A stretch of DNA of 64,000 bases from Bradyrhizobium sp. CCBAU 53338 (GTDB lineage Bacteria > Pseudomonadota > Alphaproteobacteria > Rhizobiales > Xanthobacteraceae), in assembly GCF_015291665.1 (NCBI RefSeq), contig NZ_CP030048.1, positions 3,534,001 to 3,598,000 on the forward strand, written 5' to 3'. Shown here in pieces: positions 30,927 through 39,694 of the stretch (positions are counted from its first letter, which is position 1; the number at the start of each line of letters is the position of its first letter). The notes under the pieces were generated by a model that did not search any database, was not told the origin of the DNA, and worked only from the letters and a program-made list of their open reading frames with translations. A program made the translations under genes and the position numbers.

Positions 30927-32471
30927 ATGTACGATGTCATTGTTGTCGGCGGCGGCTCGGCCGGCGCTGCCGTTGCGGCGCGGCTGTCCGAGGATCCCGC
31001 ACGGCGCGTCCTGCTGCTGGAGGCGGGCCTCGACTGGCGCGCCGACGAGGCGCCCTGGGAAGTCAGGACGCCGAACCCGATCCCGATCATCCACAAGCGC
31101 GAGTACCAGGAGAAATGGCAGTGGCCTGATCTGCTGACGCGTCGGGTGGCAGGGCAGGAGCCGCGCTTCTACTGGCGCGGCAAGGGGCTTGGCGGCTCAT
31201 CGATGATGAATGGCCAGATCGCCATCCGCGGCGTCGCCGATGCCTTCGACGAGTGGGCCGCCAATGGCTGCACCGGCTGGTCGGCGAAAGAGGTGATGCC
31301 GCTCTTCTCGGTCATCGAGGACGATCTGGAATTCGGCGACGCTGTAGGTCACGGCCGCGGCGGACCCCTGCCGGTCTATCGCGCGCCGCTTGAAAAATGG
31401 GGGCCGATCGATCGCGGCCTGCGCGATGCGGCACTCGCGAGCGGTTATCCCTGGTGCGCCGATCTCAACGGTCCCGATGGTGAGGGCGTTGCCTGCTATC
31501 CCATCAACAGCCGCGACGGCCGCCGTATCACCACCAACGAGGGTTATCTCGAACCCGCGCGCGGCCGCGCCAATCTGGAGATCCGCGGCAGGACGCTGGT
31601 CGATCGCGTGCTGATCAGCGATGGCCGCGCAACTGGCCTGCGCGTTCACACCGAAGGGCAGGGCACCAGCGAGATCAGCGCACGCCAGATCGTGCTCTGC
31701 GCCGGCGCCATCCACAGCCCGGCGATCCTGCTACGCTCGGGGATCGGACCTGCCGGGGAGCTGAAGGCGATGGGGATCGCGGTCGCGCGCGATCTGCCGG
31801 TCGGCCGCCACTTCTTCGACCATCCGCTGTTCCGTGCCACGATCCAACTGCACGAGAACCTGCGGCCGATCGATCCGGACACGCGCCACACCAATTGCTG
31901 CGTGACCTATTCGTCGGGCCTTGCCAATGGCGGCAAGCGCGACATGATCCTGATCGCGTTCAACCACCGCGGCATCGGCGTGCCAGGAGCGATCGGCGCC
32001 GGCCTGTTCAACGCCTATTCGCGCGGTACGCTCAAGCTGGCATCCGCCGATCCGTCCGTCGATCCCATCGTCGAGGAGAACATGCTGGCCGATCCCCGCG
32101 ACATGCTGCGCATGATGGACGCGGTGAAGCGGCTCGCCGTGATCACCTCGCAGCCGGCGCTATCAGGTATCGCCGACTGGATCAGGCTCACCGACACCGA
32201 TCTGACGTTGCCGCAGGCGGCCGGCTTGCCGGATCACGAACTCGATGCGCTGCTGCGACGAGAAACCGGCGACATCCAGCATGCCGCCGGCAGTTGCCGC
32301 ATGACCGGCGCGAACGACGCCGATGGCGTGGTCGATCCTGACGGCTCGGTGAAGGGCATCTCGGGCCTGCGCGTCGCCGACGCCTCGATCATGCCGTCGG
32401 ACTGCCGCGCCAACACGCACTTCACGACGGTGGTGATTGGGGAGGCGATCGCGCGGATGATGATGCGGTAG
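30927..32471 (+). CDS. GMC-family flavin oxidoreductase
   Basis: A 514-residue FAD enzyme of the glucose-methanol-choline family. The N-terminal dinucleotide fold is YDVIVVGGGSAGAAVAARL, RGKGLGGSSMMNGQIAIRG is the FAD-covering loop, and IVLCAGAIHSPAILLRSGIG is the PS00624-like signature. The C-terminal active-site region has HAAGSCRMTG and RANTHFTTVVIGE. ATG 30927 gives the canonical start. Similarity is to choline dehydrogenase and alcohol dehydrogenase types, but the substrate cannot be fixed. It stands apart from parC by 109 bp. Confidence 0.88.
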   Translation: MYDVIVVGGGSAGAAVAARLSEDPARRVLLLEAGLDWRADEAPWEVRTPNPIPIIHKREYQEKWQWPDLLTRRVAGQEPRFYWRGKGLGGSSMMNGQIAIRGVADAFDEWAANGCTGWSAKEVMPLFSVIEDDLEFGDAVGHGRGGPLPVYRAPLEKWGPIDRGLRDAALASGYPWCADLNGPDGEGVACYPINSRDGRRITTNEGYLEPARGRANLEIRGRTLVDRVLISDGRATGLRVHTEGQGTSEISARQIVLCAGAIHSPAILLRSGIGPAGELKAMGIAVARDLPVGRHFFDHPLFRATIQLHENLRPIDPDTRHTNCCVTYSSGLANGGKRDMILIAFNHRGIGVPGAIGAGLFNAYSRGTLKLASADPSVDPIVEENMLADPRDMLRMMDAVKRLAVITSQPALSGIADWIRLTDTDLTLPQAAGLPDHELDALLRRETGDIQHAAGSCRMTGANDADGVVDPDGSVKGISGLRVADASIMPSDCRANTHFTTVVIGEAIARMMMR

Positions 32472-32493
32472 CTCTTGCTCCAGCCTCTCTGTC

Positions 32494-32586
32494 ATTCCCC
32501 GCGCAGGCGGGGAATCCAGTACGCCGCGGCTTCTCTCCTCAATCACGTCGTCTCGGAGTACTGGATCGCCCGGTCAAGCCGGGCGA
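32494..32586. repeat. Dispersed double-hairpin repeat, copy B
   Basis: Inverted copy of the element at 8811-8906. It has ATTCCCCGC / GCGGGGAAT (32494-32515) at the left and GATCGCCCGG / CCGGGCGA (around 32565-32586) at the right, with CCAGTACGCCGCGGC after the first stem and GTACTGG before the second. Stem bases are conserved while the middle differs, the pattern expected of a structured repeat. Confidence 0.75.
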
Positions 32587-32701
32587 CGACACCGAGGGTG
32601 ATCGCTCCGATGCACGTTTCAGACAGCAGACACAGCTTCGCCTTCTCGCGGCGCCGTCGCCCGAGTTTGTCTGTTCGCTTCGCGCCTTCGCGAAGACGAG
32701 G

Positions 32702-32815
32702 GCGCAGGGAAGGCCGGGTGCCGGCTGGCATCCGCGGTCCACTGTGCGAAGGTTGCGCTACAAGAGGCTGCACAGCGGCACACAGGTGAAGCCGAACAAC
32801 CGGCCTTCCCTGCGC
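32702..32815. repeat. Inverted-repeat-bounded element, 114 bp
   Basis: A perfect 16-bp terminal inverted repeat, GCGCAGGGAAGGCCGG (32702-32717) and its complement (32800-32815), encloses 82 bp without a gene. From memory, intergenic units with these ends recur in Bradyrhizobium genomes. It could be a miniature inverted-repeat element or an RNA-level hairpin. Confidence 0.65.
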
Positions 32816-33093
32816 AGTGGGTTGACGGCTTATGTCGTGATCTCCCTGGGGGAGCGATGCACTATTGCCCCCGTCGCTTTGCGGATTGGCGAAGAGGCTT
32901 GACGTGAGAGGTAGGAACGATCGCGGCTGTTTTTGCCCGACGGGCAAATACCCGTCATCGGCGGGGCGTGTCTTTGATGTCCGATCCGGTGCGCCGATCT
33001 GCCGTCGCCGCAATCATCGATCATGCCGTTTCGCGATAGTGCACTCCAGCCCAGGTAACATGCGCGCGCGCGAACAAGGCTGGTCCGTCATCC
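32816..33093. other. Non-coding remainder of the repeat-rich gap
   Basis: No supported gene. A near-perfect palindrome, TTTGCCCG-A-CGGGCAAA, lies at 32932-32948; part of it (GACGGGCAAA) also occurs near 8117. A minus-strand frame through 32543-33013 is made of repeat sequence and is not a credible protein. Confidence 0.5.
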
Positions 33094-33486
33094 TCACATG
33101 TATTGTCTCACACTCTGGAGAAATCGTTCTTTCTCGCCCGGCGCGTAACCTTGGGAAGCTCCATAGTAGGGTTCGTTGAATTGATTGTACGGCGCAGCCC
33201 GGTAGTGGATCCGCGGCCTGGGTGGCGTGTATGTTTGGCGAGAATTGCGCCGATTGTTCCCTCTGGCCGTTGCACCAGCATAATACGGGTTGAGGACGCA
33301 CATCTGACCGTTGGCCCACGCCCTGCATTGGTCCATCGTCGTGTAGCTGCATCTGTAGTATGGGCTGGTTCCGAAAGAGACGACATACAAGCAAACGGGA
33401 AAAGCGGGATCATATCTTTGAGCCCGTGCGTGCCCCACGGTGAGGGCGATACTCACTGCCAAAACCGTCAAAGCCAATTTGCACAT
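33094..33486 (-). CDS. DUF3551-family exported protein
   Basis: A 130-residue protein. Residues 1-22 form a signal peptide (MCKLALTVLAVSIALTVGHARA) before QRYDPAFPVC. The mature part shows the DUF3551 pattern of spaced cysteines, PVCLYVVS, YYRCSYTTMDQCRAWANGQM and CVLNPYY. The C-terminal 60 residues are an added Tyr/Arg/Asn/Pro-rich tail. ATG 33486 is preceded on the minus strand by GGAGGAAG. The family is expanded in Bradyrhizobium and has no known function. Confidence 0.8.
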   Translation of the reverse strand: MCKLALTVLAVSIALTVGHARAQRYDPAFPVCLYVVSFGTSPYYRCSYTTMDQCRAWANGQMCVLNPYYAGATARGNNRRNSRQTYTPPRPRIHYRAAPYNQFNEPYYGASQGYAPGEKERFLQSVRQYM

Positions 33487-33602
33487 GAGAGCTTCCTCCA
33501 GTTGGCCCAACACACCGGTGGCACGCCGACCGTCGACAGTGCTGATCCAAGTCAATACTCACGGAGTTCCGCGCCAAACCGCCTCCAGCCTCGACGCCCG
33601 AG

Positions 33603-34988
33603 CTAGATCACGCCCACCATTCTCAGCGCCACGCCGGCAGCACAGCTGCCGGCAAGCACCGTCAGCATGCCCAGCTTGAAGCGGAAGATCGCGGTTGCGG
33701 CCGCGATCGACAGCACGAGCGCGGGAATGTCGACGCTCGTCAGGACCGGCCTGTCGAAATCCAGCGGGAAGGCGTGAACCGGCACGGTCTCGCGGAACAG
33801 GGTGTGGAGCGCGAACCAGATCGAGAGGTTGAGTATCACGCCGACGACGGCGGCGGTGATCGCGCCGAGTGCTCCGGCCAACCCCGTGTTGCCGCGCAGG
33901 CGCTCGATGTAGGGCGCGCCGACGAAGATCCAGAGGAAGCAGGGCGTGAACGTGACCCAGGTCGCGAGCAGTCCGCCGAGCGTTGCCGCGACCATCGGCG
34001 ACAGGCCGCTTGCATCACGATAGGCCGCCATGAAGCCCACGAATTGGAGCACCATGATCAGCGGGCCTGGCGTGGTCTCGGCCATGCCGAGGCCGTCGAG
34101 CATCTCGTGCGGCTTCAGCCAGTGGTAATGCTCGACCGCCTGCTGCGCGACATAGGCAAGCACCGCGTAGGCGCCGCCGAAGGTGACCAGCGCCATCTTC
34201 GAAAAGAACAACGCGATCTGGCTGAACACGCTGGCTTGCCCGAGTATCAGAAGCAGAGCCACCACCGGCACCAGCCAGAGCGAAAGCCACAGCGCAGCGG
34301 TCCGGATCGCGCGCGCGGTATTGGGACGAACATGCTCGGGCACGGCTTCGCCGAGCATGCTGTCGATGACGGCGCCGTTGCCGCCATGGCCGTGGCCGGC
34401 GGGCGCGAATTCGGGGCGGCCGGCGCGCGCGCCGGCATAGCCGATCAGGCCGGCGGCGATGATGATGACGGGGAAGGGTATCGCGAAGAAGAAGATTGCG
34501 ACGAAGGCGATCACCGCGAGCGCAATCATGATGCGGTTCTTCAGCGCGCGTTTGCCGACGCGGAAGACGGCCTCGACGACGATGGCGAGCACGGCGGCCT
34601 TCAGGCCGAAGAACAGCGCCTCGATGAAGCTGACATTGCCGTAGGCCGCGTAGACATAGCTCAGGCCCATGATGGCGATGATGCCGGGCAGGATGAAAAG
34701 CCCGCCTGCCATCAGCCCGCCCTTGGTACGATGCATCAGCCAGCCGACATAGGTGGCGAGCTGCTGCGCTTCGGGGCCTGGCAGCAGCATGCAGTAGTTC
34801 AGCGCATGCAGGAAGCGGCCTTCGGAGATCCAGTTCTTCTCCTCGACCAGGATGCGATGCATCACCGCGATCTGGCCCGCGGGCCCGCCGAAGCTGAGGC
34901 AGGCGACGCGGAGCCAGACGCGAAAGGCTTCGCCGAAGCTGATGCCGTGACCGGCATCTGCTCCTGCTTGAGCGTTACGGACATCCAT
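33603..34988 (-). CDS. chrA: Chromate transporter ChrA
   Basis: A 461-residue CHR-family transporter with two homologous membrane halves. The first has CLSFGGPAGQIAVMH and LPGPEAQQLATYVGWL; the second has FGGAYAVLAYVAQQAVEHY and TTPGPLIMVLQFVGF. It expels chromate. A His/Gly-rich loop (GHGHGGNG, near residue 200) lies between the halves. The start ATG at 34988 shares its first base with the last base of the chrB stop (TGATG), so the two are translationally coupled. About ten membrane helices are expected. Confidence 0.92.
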   Translation of the reverse strand: MDVRNAQAGADAGHGISFGEAFRVWLRVACLSFGGPAGQIAVMHRILVEEKNWISEGRFLHALNYCMLLPGPEAQQLATYVGWLMHRTKGGLMAGGLFILPGIIAIMGLSYVYAAYGNVSFIEALFFGLKAAVLAIVVEAVFRVGKRALKNRIMIALAVIAFVAIFFFAIPFPVIIIAAGLIGYAGARAGRPEFAPAGHGHGGNGAVIDSMLGEAVPEHVRPNTARAIRTAALWLSLWLVPVVALLLILGQASVFSQIALFFSKMALVTFGGAYAVLAYVAQQAVEHYHWLKPHEMLDGLGMAETTPGPLIMVLQFVGFMAAYRDASGLSPMVAATLGGLLATWVTFTPCFLWIFVGAPYIERLRGNTGLAGALGAITAAVVGVILNLSIWFALHTLFRETVPVHAFPLDFDRPVLTSVDIPALVLSIAAATAIFRFKLGMLTVLAGSCAAGVALRMVGVI

Positions 34989-35806
34989 CACGCCTTCACC
35001 TTGTTGGTCGGCCAGTTGTGGGTTTCGCTCGTGGCGTCGCGGCACCAGCGGTAGAAGGCATCGTAGAGTAGCATGCCGGCCTCGAGCTGTTCGAGGTCGT
35101 CATCGTACATTCGCGAAAGTCCGAGCGAGGCGGCAAGCAGGCCGGGGGCCTCCGGCGCCAGGTCCGGCCGCCCCGTGTCGGCGCCGCGCACCAGCGTGGC
35201 CAGCCGCAGCAGCGCCGGTGTCGCGAGCCCGAATTCCTCCACCATGACGTCGAAGGTGCAGACCTCGCCGCGGTGGCTCCAGAACACGTTCTCGATGTCG
35301 AACGGCGCGGCATTGAATCGCTCGCCGACAGCGACCACCTCGGATGGCGCGACAAACAAGAACACCGCGGCGGGATCGACGAAGCGGCGGATCAGCCAGG
35401 GGCAGGCAATGCGGTCGACCTTCGGCCGGGCCCGCGTCACCCAGACGGTGCGGCCCCTGGTGTCACGCGGTGGCAGTTTTCGCGTGTCGACGAGCGGCAG
35501 CTTGGCCGCCTTCCACCCCTCGAAACCGTCTTCGAGGGTCTCTGCGTCGGCGCCGAGTTGCCTCAGCCAGGCGGCCGTGCCTTGTGCGAGCTTGCCGCCG
35601 CGCAGGCACGAGACGATGGCGGAGCGGCCGGCAAAGTCGCCGCCCCATTCGGCAACGCGCTCGTGGCTCAGCCTGATCGAGCCGGGAATCAGCCGCCGGT
35701 CGGCGGCAAAATCCTCATCGGTGCGGACATCGATCAGAACAGGGGCATTGGCCGTGCCGATCAGCCGCGCCAATTTGTCAGATGATATGGTCGTGAAACT
35801 TGACAT
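34988..35806 (-). CDS. chrB: ChrB-type chromate resistance protein with rhodanese domain
   Basis: A 272-residue fusion. Residues about 1-105 are a rhodanese-like domain with VLIDVRTDEDFAADRRLIPG and a candidate active Cys in AIVSCLRGGKLAQ. Residues about 115-270 match the chromate-resistance (ChrB C-terminal) domain with WVTRARPKVDRIACPWLIRR and FDVMVEEFGL. ChrB proteins act as chromate sensors or accessory factors. An ATG five codons upstream (35821) is also possible. It is upstream of and coupled to chrA. Confidence 0.87.
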   Translation of the reverse strand: MSSFTTISSDKLARLIGTANAPVLIDVRTDEDFAADRRLIPGSIRLSHERVAEWGGDFAGRSAIVSCLRGGKLAQGTAAWLRQLGADAETLEDGFEGWKAAKLPLVDTRKLPPRDTRGRTVWVTRARPKVDRIACPWLIRRFVDPAAVFLFVAPSEVVAVGERFNAAPFDIENVFWSHRGEVCTFDVMVEEFGLATPALLRLATLVRGADTGRPDLAPEAPGLLAASLGLSRMYDDDLEQLEAGMLLYDAFYRWCRDATSETHNWPTNKVKA

Positions 35807-36053
35807 GATGCGTCCTCGCATAAATCAAACGGGACGCGATACTTGGGCATGTCGCCTCGTGGGGAGATCGCTCAAATCCCCATGGCGCTGATTACAGCGA
35901 AACCGCGCCGGCCTGTCAACCGCCTGATACATTGGCCTTGCGCGTTAGAAAGATGTGCTGCCGCGGCCTATGGTGCGTGGAGGCGGAATTCTGCGGCAGG
36001 GACGGGGTTGATCCTCGGTCGCAGCCATAGGGCGTTGCCAGGAGGGATCAACG

Positions 36054-36878
36054 ATGACGCGCAAGATCACGCTCGCTCTCGCCATCGCAGCACTCGCGCT
36101 GTTCGCCCAGGCTGCGTCTGCGCAGAAGCCCGGCGTGGAAAGGCTTTACATCATGAATTGCGGCGAGGGCGTCGCCGGCGATATCGGGCGCTGGTCTCCC
36201 GGAGTGAACGAAGGCAAGTCGATGGACTTCGTCGATACCTGCTATCTCATCAAGCACAGCCAGGGCTGGTTCCTGTGGGACACCGGTATTCCCGACGCGG
36301 TCGCATCAATGCCGAACGGGCTTGTGCCGGTCGATCCCAAGGCCATCACCTGGCGGCGCCCGAAGACGCTCGCCGCCCAGCTCGCGCAGATCGGCGTGAA
36401 ACCCGCCGACGTCAAGGCGATGGGCGTCTCGCACACGCATCCCGACCACATCGGCAATGTCGAGATGTTCCCGCAGGCGATGCTCTACGTTCAGAAGGCC
36501 GAATATGACTGGCCCGGTGCCAACAACGAGCCGCGCTTCAAGCCCTCGCATCCGGTCGAGCTGCTTGCCGGCGACAAGGACGTGTTCGGCGACGGCAGCA
36601 TCACCATCCTCTCGACACCCGGCCACACGCCGGGACACCAGTCGCTGATGGTTCGACTGCCGAGGACCGGCGTGGTGGTGCTCTCGGGCGATGCCGCGCA
36701 TTTCAGGGACAACTTTGACAACCGCCGTGTTCCCGCGATCAATTTCAGCAAGGAGCAGTCACTCGCCTCGATGCAGAAGCTCGCCGACACGATTTCCAGG
36801 GAAGGGGCGCAGCTCTGGATCAACCACGACAAGGCTCAGCGCGACACCCAGAGGATGTCGCCGGAGTTCTACGACTGA
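36054..36878 (+). CDS. Exported metallo-beta-lactamase-fold hydrolase, AHL-lactonase-like
   Basis: A 274-residue protein with signal peptide residues 1-23 (ends AASA). The zinc motif is H127-T-H129-P-D131-H132 in VSHTHPDHIGN, with later ligands in TPGHTPGHQS and LSGDAAHF. Overall order and spacing fit the AttM/AiiA-type N-acyl-homoserine lactonase branch, including LYIMNCGEG and FLWDTGIPD. Known AHL lactonases are mostly cytoplasmic, so an exported one is less usual. A different lactone or ester substrate is possible. The upstream region 35807-36053 is shared with divergent chrB. Confidence 0.8.
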   Translation: MTRKITLALAIAALALFAQAASAQKPGVERLYIMNCGEGVAGDIGRWSPGVNEGKSMDFVDTCYLIKHSQGWFLWDTGIPDAVASMPNGLVPVDPKAITWRRPKTLAAQLAQIGVKPADVKAMGVSHTHPDHIGNVEMFPQAMLYVQKAEYDWPGANNEPRFKPSHPVELLAGDKDVFGDGSITILSTPGHTPGHQSLMVRLPRTGVVVLSGDAAHFRDNFDNRRVPAINFSKEQSLASMQKLADTISREGAQLWINHDKAQRDTQRMSPEFYD

Positions 36879-36886
36879 GGCGTTGA

Positions 36887-37078
36887 TCAGCTCTTCGGCG
36901 CGGCCACCGCCGGCGGGCTCGCGTCCGGCGTCTTCTTCGGCTTCAGCGTGCCGGCATAGAACGAGAGCAGCCACACCAGCAGCACGGCGAGCAGATAGAC
37001 GCCCCAGGCCTGCGGCGGCGTCATGGCCCAGCGCACGAGGCCTTTGAAGGTGCGGGGCGGGGGGCTGTTGTCGGTCAT
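36887..37078 (-). CDS. Single-span membrane protein, 63 aa
   Basis: A 63-residue protein with one membrane helix (WGVYLLAVLLVWLLSFYAG, residues about 26-44) between a basic, proline-rich N terminus and a Lys/Pro/Ala-rich tail (KPKKTPDASPP). It lies 31 nt after the end of the MFS gene on the same strand. No family recognised; it may be an accessory of the MFS transporter or an independent small protein. Confidence 0.6.
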   Translation of the reverse strand: MTDNSPPPRTFKGLVRWAMTPPQAWGVYLLAVLLVWLLSFYAGTLKPKKTPDASPPAVAAPKS

Positions 37079-37109
37079 GTTGCGCTTGTGCGCGAAAGCT
37101 GCGGGGGCG

Positions 37110-38267
37110 TCAATCCGGCCGCCGTTCTGCACGGATCAGGAGCAGCGCGGCCAATGCCGACAGGCTGAGCGCCGCCGACACCATCAGCACCCTGGCGCCC
37201 ATGACGTCGATGAGCAGGCCGAAAGCCAGCGGTGCGATAGCCTGCGCCATTCGCGCCGGTGCGCCGATGATGCCGAGGCGATAGCCGAAGTCCTTCGGGC
37301 CGAAGATCGAAAGCGGCAGCGTGCCGCGGGCGATCGTCAAAATGCCGTTGCCGGAGCCGTGCAGCAGCGCAAAGGCGGTCGCGGCGGGGGCGCCGAAGAT
37401 GGCGACGACGGCCGCTCCAATGGGGTGGGTGAGGCAGGCGAGCCGCGTCGACCATAGCGGATGGAAGCGGCTCAGGACGCTTGCCTCGAGAATGCGCGCG
37501 ATCACCTGCGCCGGGCCGATCAATGCGCCGGCCGCGATCGCCTCGACATGGCTTGCGCCGGTGGCCTCGAGGATGCGCGGGAAATGCACGGCCATGGCGC
37601 CGGTGACGGTCCAGACCGCGGCAAAGACGAAGGCGAGCAGGATCATGGTGCGATCGAGCGGAACGTGCGGCTTCTCGGCCGTCACCGCAGCCTGCTTCGC
37701 GCCCTTGATCACCGGCAGCATGAAGAAGTTGAGCGGCAGGCCGATCAGGATGTTGGCCGCGGCCCAGGCGAAACAGGTGTCGCGCCAGCCGATATGGGCA
37801 AGGCCCCAGGCGGTCAGCGGCCAGCCGACGGTCGAGGCAAAGCCCGCCATCAGCGTGATGCCGGTGATCGAGCCGCGCGCCTCGGTGCCGTAGATGCGGC
37901 CGAGCGCGGCGAAGGCGGCGTCGTACAGCCCCATCGCCATGCCGATGCCGAGCACGAGCCAGGCGAACGCCATCACCGCGACCGATTGCGAGAAGCCGAG
38001 CAGGACGAGGCCGGCGGCGATGGTCAGGTTCGAGGCCGACAGCACCTGTCGGCCGCCGACGAGATCGATCTGCCGGCCGATGCGCGGCCCCAGCAACGCG
38101 GAGATCACCAGCGAAGCCGAGAACGCACCAAAGATCCAGTTGGTGGAGATACCGAGGTCGTGCGCCATGGGATCGGCGAGCAGGGCCGGCAAATAATAAC
38201 TGGAGGCCCAGGCCAGGGTCTGCGTCGTGCCGAGCGCGAGGATGATCGGAAGCTGGCGCTGGCTCAT
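37110..38267 (-). CDS. Major facilitator superfamily transporter
   Basis: A 385-residue protein with about twelve membrane helices. It begins MSQRQLPIILALGTTQTLAW, has an MFS loop signature GPRIGRQIDLVGGRQVL near residue 65, and a second half starting about residue 200. The ATG 38267 is used because the 53 upstream in-frame residues are hydrophilic and unlike a transporter start. It is divergent from the adenylate cyclase gene (168 bp apart). Substrate unknown. Confidence 0.87.
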   Translation of the reverse strand: MSQRQLPIILALGTTQTLAWASSYYLPALLADPMAHDLGISTNWIFGAFSASLVISALLGPRIGRQIDLVGGRQVLSASNLTIAAGLVLLGFSQSVAVMAFAWLVLGIGMAMGLYDAAFAALGRIYGTEARGSITGITLMAGFASTVGWPLTAWGLAHIGWRDTCFAWAAANILIGLPLNFFMLPVIKGAKQAAVTAEKPHVPLDRTMILLAFVFAAVWTVTGAMAVHFPRILEATGASHVEAIAAGALIGPAQVIARILEASVLSRFHPLWSTRLACLTHPIGAAVVAIFGAPAATAFALLHGSGNGILTIARGTLPLSIFGPKDFGYRLGIIGAPARMAQAIAPLAFGLLIDVMGARVLMVSAALSLSALAALLLIRAERRPD

Positions 38268-38434
38268 GTCAGCGGATTTCTGGTCGTCGGTGTCATCTCC
38301 AGCATTTGCGGTGCAAGGCAAGAGCGCGTCAACAGCGTCCGCGACATATTCGACCTGCTGCGGGCGGGAGCCTGGCCCGGCACACGGTGCGCGCGTGGCC
38401 TTTCGCTCGTCACGAATGCACGCCATAATGGCGC

Positions 38435-39694
38435 ATGAAACTCACCTCCCGCCTTGCGCTGATGAACTGGCTGGCCGGCCAGGGGCTTACCGGCCTTCCC
38501 GAAAACGAGCTGTTGCGCGGATTCTGCGAGCGCTGCCGCGCCGAAGGGCTGGACCTGTCGCGCGGGCTCGTCGTCATCGACACGCTGCATCCGATCTATG
38601 AAGGCCGCGGCTTCCTCTGGAACGACCGGGCCAGCAACGAGCGCGAAATGTTCGAATATGGCTCGACCGCCGAGGGCGATGCCAACAAGAGCTGGCGCCG
38701 CTCGGTGTTCTTCCACATGCTCGAGCACGGCGACGACGAGATGGTGATCGATCTCGCCGACGCGCCCTCGATGGATTTCTCGCAGATCGGCGATCTCGCC
38801 GAAAAGGGCCACAAGCACTATCTCGCCTTCGTGCATCGCTTCGGCGAGAGCGGTGCGCTCGGGCTGATGGATTGCCTCTATTCGTGCTGGACCACGCGGC
38901 GCGACGAAGGTTTTGAGGAGGCCGAGCTGGAGGCCCTGCGCGATCTCGTGCCGGTGCTGGGGCTCGCCATCAAGTCGGCGCAGCAGATGGACATCGCGCG
39001 GACGCTGGGGCGCGTCTATCTCGGTCGCGACGCCTCCGAGCAGGTTCTGCGCGGGCGGATTTCGCGCGGCGTCACCGAGCGCATCAAGGCCGTGCTCTGG
39101 TATTCGGATTTGCGCGGCTCGACCGGGATCAGCGAGAGCATCGGGCCGGACGAGATCATCCCGTTCCTCAACGACTATGCGCAAGCCGTGATCGATGCGA
39201 TCCACGAGGCCGGCGGCGACGTGTTGAAACTGATCGGCGACGGCGTGCTTGCGATGTTCTGGGGCGAGGACATGGCGGACGCGCGGCGGGCAGCGCTGCG
39301 GGCCGAGCATTTGTTCCGCCGGAACGTCGCGGCGCTGAATGCACGCCGGGCCGCGGCGGGGCGTCCGACGACATCGGCCTATATCGGGCTTCACGTCGGC
39401 GAGGTCTTTTACGGCAATATCGGCAGCGAGGACCGGCTCGATTTCACCGTGGTCGGACCGACCGTCAACGAGGTCAGCCGCATCGCCTCGATGAGCCGCT
39501 CGGTCGATCGCGAACTGCTTGCCTCAGCCGAGTTCTACAAAGGCCTGGACGCCGCCGGCCGCCGCTACCTCGTTTCCACCGGACGCTACGCGCTCCGCGG
39601 CATCGGCCGCGCGCAGGATCTCTACACGCTCGACCCCGAGGTCGACGCGAGCGAGCCGGTGACGGGCAGCTACGAGCGCTATCTGGCGAATTAG
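38435..39694 (+). CDS. Class III adenylate cyclase with GAF-like N-terminal region
   Basis: A 419-residue protein. The C-terminal catalytic domain (about 215-400) keeps all key residues: metal-binding D225 and D269 (WYSDLRGST, LIGDGVLAMF), adenine-selecting K265 and D336 (VLKLIGDG, LDFTVVG), and N345/R349 for transition-state stabilisation (VNEVSRI). It should therefore make cAMP. Residues 1-190 resemble a GAF-like sensor (WTTRRDEGFEEAELEAL), with no membrane span, so it may sense a cytoplasmic ligand. Its stop overlaps that of the convergent MFS gene by 3 nt. Confidence 0.9.
   Translation: MKLTSRLALMNWLAGQGLTGLPENELLRGFCERCRAEGLDLSRGLVVIDTLHPIYEGRGFLWNDRASNEREMFEYGSTAEGDANKSWRRSVFFHMLEHGDDEMVIDLADAPSMDFSQIGDLAEKGHKHYLAFVHRFGESGALGLMDCLYSCWTTRRDEGFEEAELEALRDLVPVLGLAIKSAQQMDIARTLGRVYLGRDASEQVLRGRISRGVTERIKAVLWYSDLRGSTGISESIGPDEIIPFLNDYAQAVIDAIHEAGGDVLKLIGDGVLAMFWGEDMADARRAALRAEHLFRRNVAALNARRAAAGRPTTSAYIGLHVGEVFYGNIGSEDRLDFTVVGPTVNEVSRIASMSRSVDRELLASAEFYKGLDAAGRRYLVSTGRYALRGIGRAQDLYTLDPEVDASEPVTGSYERYLAN

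Noticed and set aside
29531..31096. 521-residue open frame antisense to parC
   Set aside because: Shadow frame with no family resemblance.
32543..33013. 156-residue minus-strand frame containing ARLDRAIQ
   Set aside because: Runs through two dispersed repeats; such pseudo-proteins are repeat-derived.
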